Shown here: positions 30,370-35,002 of the stretch, piece by piece | Layout of the letters: the number at the start of each line of letters is the position of its first letter | Numbering within the stretch: the first letter of the stretch is position 1 | Origin: Thermoplasmata archaeon | Lineage (GTDB): Archaea; Thermoplasmatota; Thermoplasmata; Lutacidiplasmatales; UBA184 | DNA length: 35,002 nt | Assembly: GCA_022749995.1 (NCBI GenBank) | Contig: JAKIWO010000010.1 | Location: forward strand, 1 to 35,002 | Direction of reading: 5' to 3' | Made by a program: the position numbers and the translations under genes | Notes under the pieces: model-generated | Seen by the model: only the letters and a program-made list of their open reading frames with translations | Databases searched by the model: none | Told to the model about the DNA's origin: nothing

Positions 30370-31906
30370 TGGGGGTAAGCCGCGTGTGCGGCGCGCCCTT
30401 TTCCGGCTCGACCGAGATCGCGTAGATCCGCGTCCGCGGCCGGATGCCGTAGATGCACGGAGCGTTGTCGATGTTGATGATCCGGAAGTACGTGTCCATC
30501 ATGTTGAGCGTCTCGCTCGACATGAGCAGCCCGGGCTTGAGCAGACCGATCCCGAGGTTGTCGGCGAGGCGCGCCCGCTGTACTCCATGGAAGTACATCC
30601 GGATCGCCGCCTGGTCGCCCATCAGGCTCTCCAACGTATCGAACGCCGTGTACTCTAGGATCGGCTTCTGCTCCGGTCCGCGCGCGGCGCGCTCGGCGGC
30701 CACCATCGCCTTCATCGCCTCGTCGCGGCCGAACCGTGCCATCGGCACGATGTAGCTCTCCTCGGTCTCGGAGGCCGTGTAGTCGGCGATCCGGACCCGG
30801 GTGTCGAACAGGTGGGCCGGGGTGTTGTGCGTGATCGAACTGCGCAGCTTGTCGTGGGATTCTCCCGCGGCGAGGATCGCGATCATCCCGCGGCTGTGGG
30901 TGAGGAAGTTGAGGAAGGTCGGCAGGAACAGCATGTAGTAGTCGTCGATGCCGACGTTGACGTCGATCTCGAAGGCGTTGAAGCTGCCGCGCCGGTAGCC
31001 GCCGCCCAGCAAATGGTCGAAGTCGGGGATGCCGGTCGAGTAGAACCGCTCCGGGTCGGGAACGGGGCTCCATCCCTGCGACGGTGACTGACCGTGGTCG
31101 GGCACCATCACCCCGAGCGCCTCGAACCGCCCGCCGGCCAGCGTGATGGCGTACCGGGGTCGACCGATGGCGGTGGCGCGGAGCTTCTCGAGGCGCATGT
31201 GCCGCACCCGGCGCTCGTCGAGCTCCTCGCGGACGAAGGAGAGCAGCCCGTCGACGAGGTACTCGATCCCGCCGGCCTCGGGCTTCTCCAGGATCATGAC
31301 GACGTTGGTGTTGGAATTCTCGACGAGGTCCTTCTGCAGGGCCATGACGAACTCCTCCATTTCGAGTCCGTACTTGTGGGTCACACCCTCGAGCGAGTCG
31401 ATGACCAGCAGCGACTTCTCCGGCAGGGCGCGCTCGATCCGGTTGTAGATGTTCTCCATCTCCGGCATCGGGTTGCGACGCAGCAGCGCGACCAGGTGCG
31501 TCCGGTCGACGCGGGTGGGCGGACCGTGCTCCTCGCTGAAGGTCCGCATCACTTCGCGGGCCGCGGCGATCTTCTTCTGCTCGCTCTCGGGGAGCTCGCC
31601 GGCCGGGCTCGTGCCCGAGCCGCGGACCGCCTCGAGGAACAGCTTGCCGGCGTCCAGGATGCGGGCGCGCATCTCGGTCGCCTTGAGCCACGGGAATTGC
31701 CGGTAGAGCGCTTCGTCACCGACGCGGGTGGAGAGGTAGTAGGACTGCGCCGGGCGGCCGACCTTCTCGAGCAGCTCGAGCCCGAAGGTGGTCTTGCCGG
31801 TACCGGCCCCGCCTTTGACAATGAGCGAGCGGCCGCCGCGGCCCGACAGGAATTCGATGACCTCCGGCGGAACTCCGCCCAATCGCCCACCGTCGTTTGC
31901 GTTCAC
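30362..31906 (-). CDS. KaiC/GvpD-like RecA-superfamily ATPase
   Basis: The 514-residue protein starts with GTG at 31906. Its first half has a full P-loop, VKGGAGTGKTTFGLELLEKV (K38), and a Walker B-like LPEKSLLVIDSLEGVTHKYG, followed by NVVMILEKPEAGGIEYLVDG. The region after the P-loop, YYLSTRVGDEALYRQFPWL, is typical of the GvpD/KaiC-like archaeal group. The second half starts with GIPDFDHLLGGGYRRGSFNA, where a KaiC domain would have its second P-loop, but the Gly-Lys-Ser/Thr is missing, so this half is probably non-catalytic. Such proteins are described as signalling or regulatory ATPases; haloarchaeal GvpD represses gas-vesicle genes. No gas-vesicle gene is near. The leader upstream contains two strong hairpins. 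It lies 119 nt after alaS in the same direction. Confidence 0.85.
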   Translation of the reverse strand: MNANDGGRLGGVPPEVIEFLSGRGGRSLIVKGGAGTGKTTFGLELLEKVGRPAQSYYLSTRVGDEALYRQFPWLKATEMRARILDAGKLFLEAVRGSGTSPAGELPESEQKKIAAAREVMRTFSEEHGPPTRVDRTHLVALLRRNPMPEMENIYNRIERALPEKSLLVIDSLEGVTHKYGLEMEEFVMALQKDLVENSNTNVVMILEKPEAGGIEYLVDGLLSFVREELDERRVRHMRLEKLRATAIGRPRYAITLAGGRFEALGVMVPDHGQSPSQGWSPVPDPERFYSTGIPDFDHLLGGGYRRGSFNAFEIDVNVGIDDYYMLFLPTFLNFLTHSRGMIAILAAGESHDKLRSSITHNTPAHLFDTRVRIADYTASETEESYIVPMARFGRDEAMKAMVAAERAARGPEQKPILEYTAFDTLESLMGDQAAIRMYFHGVQRARLADNLGIGLLKPGLLMSSETLNMMDTYFRIINIDNAPCIYGIRPRTRIYAISVEPEKGAPHTRLTPIM

Positions 31907-31920
31907 GTGACCTCGCAGCG

Positions 31921-31963
31921 GCCCCCGCTATCGGGGGCATCGGAGGCCCCCCGAGAGGGGCTC
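31921..31963 (-). promoter_or_regulatory. Two tandem GC hairpins upstream of the KaiC/GvpD-like gene
   Basis: The first, 31921-31938, is a perfect 6-bp stem GCCCCC/GGGGGC with loop GCTATC. The second, 31941-31963, is GGAG-G-CCCC/GGGG-CTCC with a 6-nt loop and a single bulged base. Both lie between the alaS stop (32026) and the GTG at 31906. They could terminate alaS transcripts, or fold in the leader of the ATPase mRNA if transcription starts near GGTTTACC at about 31991. A T-run is absent. Confidence 0.4.
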
Positions 31964-32025
31964 CGGGTGAATTGAGGAGGGCACGGGAAGGTAAACCTTT
32001 CGCCGACTCGCCGCACGCGTTGCGC

Positions 32026-34602
32026 TCATCCGCCCCCGACCGCCGCCGTCGCCTGCGTGCGTGCCTCGACTACGCCCGCGGCGAGCGCGCGCTCCAGCGC
32101 GGCCCCCGGCTCTCCGCTCGCGGTGGCCACGCTCCGGTTTCCCCCGCCCTTGCCGGCGAACTCCGGCAGCATCGCCGCAAGTACGCTCGCCGCATCCACG
32201 GCGCCCGAGGAGGATCCCACGATGGCGCGTCCCCCCTCCTCGTTCTCCGTCACGAGCACCGCCACGCGATCGGTGCCACGGGTGAGCCGGCGGCACAGCT
32301 CCTGCATCTCCCGGCCCGAGAGCGTCACCCGGCGTCCGAACAGCCGGACCTGGGCGACGGAGTCGGCCGCTCCGGCAAAGCCCTCGATCTCAGTGGCCAG
32401 CGCCTCCAGATCGGTCTTGCGCTCCGCGCGCGCCGCCTTCTCCCGGGTGGCGAGTTCGCCGAGCAGGTGGTCGACCCGCTCGGCCAACTTCTCGGGCGGC
32501 ACGGCGAGTTGCTGGGCGAGCTCGCGCAGCGTGCGCTCCTGCTGCAGCTTGAGCTCCACCGCGCGCTCGCCCGCCGCGTAGTTCAACCGGACCACCCCGT
32601 CCTGGATCCGTTCGGTCGATAGGATCGTGACGAACCCTACCTCGCCGGTCCGCGTGCAGTGGGTGCCGCCGCACGCCTCCACGTCGAACCCCTCGATCTC
32701 CACGATCCGCAGGGTCTTCCCCGGCACGGCCCCGCCCTGGTAGAGCGTGAACCCGAAGCGCCGCTCGGCCTCGCCCCGGCTCTCGAAGTAGCTCCGGACC
32801 GGCCGATTCTCCCGGATGATCGCGTGTACCCGCCGGTCCACGGCCGCGAGCTCTTCGGGGCTCAACGACCGGAAGTGCGTGATGTCGATCCGGGCGGATT
32901 CCGGCCCCTTGAACGCGCCGGCCTGCCAGACATGCGGACCGAGCAGCTCCCGGAGCGCCCCGTTGAGCAGGTGGGTGGCCGTGTGGTGTTGCATCAGCTG
33001 GCGGCGGCGGGGCTCGTCGATCCGACCCCGGACCGAGCTCCCCACCTCGAACGTCGAGGGTTGGTCCAGCCGATGCAGGAGGTGAGGCCCCACGCGGGCC
33101 ACCTCGACGACCGGCAGCTCTCCCAGGGTGCCGGTGTCGGTGATCTGGCCCCCTCCCGTCGGGTAAAAGTAGGTGCGGTCGAGCACGACGTACTCGCCCC
33201 GACTGAACAGCACGTGGGCCCGGAAATCCACCGTGTACGGGTCCGTGAAGTACAGCACCTCGGTGGGCGCCACGCCGACCGGCACCGACGGGCGCTCCGG
33301 CTCCGCCACGGTCGTGTCCGGTCCATCCGAGGCCTCGTGCCGGGTGGCGAGCTGGGTGTAGAAGTTGGGCGGTACCTCCCCCGGCCGACCCAGCTCCTCG
33401 AGGGCGACGTCGGGCGTCACCCCGAGCGAATCGTACCACTCCACGAGCTGGTCGGCGCCGATGGTGCCACCGGTGGCTTCGAGACGAGCGGCCGATCGCC
33501 GGATCTGGGCCCGGGCGCGGTCGATCGCCTCCTCGAACCGCTCGACCTCCGCTTGGACCACCCGGTGCAGGTCCTCGCGGTGCGCCCCGAGCTCCGGATA
33601 GTCCCGGGCCTCATCGCGGGCGACCCGGTCGAGCAGTCCTTCGATCGACGGGGGGTCGGTCATGCGGGCCAGGGTGCGGAGCACCCGGCGCAGCAACAGG
33701 CGGGCGTAGTACCCCTCTTGGGTGTTGGAGGGCACGACGCCGTCGGTGATCAGGAAGTTCAGGGCCCGGGCGTGGTCGACCAGCATCGCCGCGCTCGCGA
33801 ACGGCAGCCGGTCGAGCAGCTCCTCCAGCGCGCGCCCGAACACGGCCTCGTATGCGGTAGGGGTTCCCTGCGACATCCACGTGAACCGCTCGAGGCCGTA
33901 GCCGGTGTCGACGACGGTCAGCGGCATCGGCTCGAGCGCATCACCGCGACGGGTGTACTCCATGAACACGAGCGTGGCCACCTCCAGGCCGTGCAGGCCC
34001 ACGGAGAGCGAGGGGCCCAGGTTGCCGCCGCCCTCCCACACCTCCTCCTTGTACGTGATCGCCTTCGGGTCGGCGCCGAGCTCGGAGGTGAGCAGCTCGT
34101 CGCAGAGCTCCACGCATCGGTCCTTGAAGTAGACCGGCGCCCCGGGCCGGTTGAAGGCGTGATGGGCCATCATCTCGAACTCGGTGAAGTGCCGGCCGGT
34201 GCGGCCCACCTCCTCGAGGTCGATGAACCGTAGGCACGGTTGGGAGATGGTCAGCGGGTTCGCCGGAGGCTCGACTTCGCCGCTGGTCACCCACGGCTGG
34301 AAGTCGTAGATGCTCGCCTGCACGAAGAACACGTCGGCCCGCCAGCGGGCGACCACCGGGTACCGCCCGACCCGGCGGTGGCCCCGCTGCTCGAAGAAGT
34401 GCAGGTAGGTCTCGCGCATCTGCTGCAGGTCGAGCGAGCGCGAGAACCCGGGAGTCCCGGCGATGTGGTACGGCGTGCACGGCTCCTCCGCGCAGCGCCG
34501 ACGCTCCGCGAGCGACCAGAACGCCGAGCCGCAGCTCTCGCAGGTCGACCGCCGGAATCCCTGGCGGCGGAAGAATTCGAGGTCGTACTCCGCGGCGTCC
34601 AT
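32026..34602 (-). CDS. alaS: Alanyl-tRNA synthetase (archaeal type)
   Basis: Charges tRNA-Ala and edits mischarged Ser/Gly. The 858 residues start with the archaea-specific N-terminal extension, which has a zinc-like cluster CESCGSAFW...C (RRRCAEEPC). The catalytic domain follows: TYLHFFEQRGHRRVGRYPVV (motif 1 region), TISQPCLRFIDLEEVGRTGR (motif 2) and VDTGYGLERFTWMSQGTPTA (motif 3). The editing domain has HTATH in QHHTATHLLNGAL (H540, H544) and CGGTHCTRTG (C644, H648), a complete zinc and editing site. It ends with a coiled helical part (EKLAERVDHLLGELATREKA) and the C-Ala domain with FAGKGGGNRSVATASG. The length is close to other archaeal AlaRS, about 900. The endonuclease III gene lies 32 nt upstream in the same direction. 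Confidence 0.97.
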   Translation of the reverse strand: MDAAEYDLEFFRRQGFRRSTCESCGSAFWSLAERRRCAEEPCTPYHIAGTPGFSRSLDLQQMRETYLHFFEQRGHRRVGRYPVVARWRADVFFVQASIYDFQPWVTSGEVEPPANPLTISQPCLRFIDLEEVGRTGRHFTEFEMMAHHAFNRPGAPVYFKDRCVELCDELLTSELGADPKAITYKEEVWEGGGNLGPSLSVGLHGLEVATLVFMEYTRRGDALEPMPLTVVDTGYGLERFTWMSQGTPTAYEAVFGRALEELLDRLPFASAAMLVDHARALNFLITDGVVPSNTQEGYYARLLLRRVLRTLARMTDPPSIEGLLDRVARDEARDYPELGAHREDLHRVVQAEVERFEEAIDRARAQIRRSAARLEATGGTIGADQLVEWYDSLGVTPDVALEELGRPGEVPPNFYTQLATRHEASDGPDTTVAEPERPSVPVGVAPTEVLYFTDPYTVDFRAHVLFSRGEYVVLDRTYFYPTGGGQITDTGTLGELPVVEVARVGPHLLHRLDQPSTFEVGSSVRGRIDEPRRRQLMQHHTATHLLNGALRELLGPHVWQAGAFKGPESARIDITHFRSLSPEELAAVDRRVHAIIRENRPVRSYFESRGEAERRFGFTLYQGGAVPGKTLRIVEIEGFDVEACGGTHCTRTGEVGFVTILSTERIQDGVVRLNYAAGERAVELKLQQERTLRELAQQLAVPPEKLAERVDHLLGELATREKAARAERKTDLEALATEIEGFAGAADSVAQVRLFGRRVTLSGREMQELCRRLTRGTDRVAVLVTENEEGGRAIVGSSSGAVDAASVLAAMLPEFAGKGGGNRSVATASGEPGAALERALAAGVVEARTQATAAVGGG

Positions 34603-34634
34603 CGCTGGCGTGCGCGAGGGAGCGGGCCCCTACT

Positions 34635-35002
34635 TCAGCTTCGCCGTCGAGCCGGCCGGTCCTCCCGACGTGGCGGCGGGAGTCCACGGGCGAGCGCCCG
34701 ACCGGTCGCGCACAGATCCGCGATCGGGCAGCGCTCGCACAGCGGGTGGCGCGGACGGCACAGGTTCTGCCCGTGCTGGACCAGGATTGGGTTGATCGGT
34801 ATCCACAGTTCCCCCGGAACCGTGGCCTCGAGGACCGCCTCGGTCTCCTCCGGCTCCTTCGTCCGCACGACGCCGAGCCGGTTCGCGATCCGGTGGACGT
34901 GCGTGTCCACCGGGATCGCCGGCAGGCCGTACCCGAAGACGAGGACGCAGTTCGCCGTCTTCCGTCCGACCCCGGGCAAGGCGAGCAGCGCCTCGATCGA
35001 CC
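34635..35002 (-). CDS. nth: Endonuclease III-like DNA glycosylase, N-terminus cut by window edge
   Basis: The frame runs to the right edge, so the first part of the gene is missing; 122 codons are visible. It contains the helix-hairpin-helix [20 protein letters not shown], with the catalytic lysine in GRKTA, the catalytic aspartate in [16 protein letters not shown], and the C-terminal iron-sulfur motif [17 protein letters not shown] (C-x6-C-x2-C-x5-C). These define the endonuclease III family, which removes oxidised pyrimidines and cuts the abasic site. The tail after the cluster is basic and short ([20 protein letters not shown]). It is on the same strand as alaS, 32 nt upstream of it. Confidence 0.95.
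   Translation of the reverse strand, partial: SIEALLALPGVGRKTANCVLVFGYGLPAIPVDTHVHRIANRLGVVRTKEPEETEAVLEATVPGELWIPINPILVQHGQNLCRPRHPLCERCPIADLCATGRALARGLPPPRREDRPARRRS

Noticed and set aside
1-35002. CRISPR array, insertion sequence, prophage or integrated element
   Set aside because: No regularly spaced direct repeats, transposase, integrase or att-like duplication of the tRNA 3' ends was seen by eye.

Overview
The window is archaeal chromosome from a high-GC organism, gene-dense and mostly housekeeping. Archaeal markers are the ribosomal proteins L18e, L13 and S9 with RNA polymerase subunit N, an archaeal proteasome beta subunit next to the KH/beta-CASP RNase aCPSF1 (FttA), a two-ring CDC48 ATPase, the KEOPS subunit Cgi121, an archaeal-type alanyl-tRNA synthetase and a split GMP synthase. 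Many genes have a TATA-like box about 24-26 nt before the start codon, which points to leaderless transcripts. A Thermoplasmata-like euryarchaeon fits best (inference, moderate confidence). No insertion sequence, phage gene or CRISPR array was seen.

Layout. 1-877: a partial family 2 glycosyltransferase and a PRC-barrel protein (both minus). 1041-2529: overlapping rpl18e-rpl13-rps9-rpoN. 2530-2700: a convergent gap dense in hairpins. 2701-6054: a secreted, membrane-anchored surface protein, followed by cdc48 (6152-8377, minus). 8550-10714: an unknown protein, an ETHE1/GloB-like metallohydrolase and Cgi121. 10821-11039: tRNA-Gly(UCC), apparently with a T-loop intron, and tRNA-Ser(UGA). 11051-12031: a double-GNAT protein, divergent from mutS-mutL-nuclease (12117-17019), with one palindromic TATA element between them. 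17023-19767: an alkaline-phosphatase-superfamily protein and a GT4 glycosyltransferase (minus). 19907-22581: psmB and aCPSF1 (minus). 22767-23896: SnoaL-like and DinB-like proteins. 24022-27547: SdhA, SdhB and a CCG-domain SdhE/HdrB-like protein, with no membrane anchor gene. 27544-29565: a small Cys-containing protein, an RHH-like protein, guaAB and purE. 29761-31906: a polytopic membrane protein and a KaiC/GvpD-like ATPase. 32026-35002: alaS and a partial endonuclease III.

How genes work together. The most system-like unit is mutS-mutL-(PD-(D/E)XK nuclease). The three genes overlap by 4 nt at each junction, MutL keeps the endonuclease motif, and the third gene looks like a small nuclease tied to mismatch repair. 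The second is a succinate dehydrogenase or thiol:fumarate-reductase-like complex in which SdhB carries a fourth cysteine in its last cluster and the third subunit has two CCG domains. purE and guaAB are coupled for purine synthesis. psmB and aCPSF1 pair protein and RNA turnover. The tRNA-Gly gene, with about 29 extra nucleotides inside its T-loop, is the clearest RNA anomaly.
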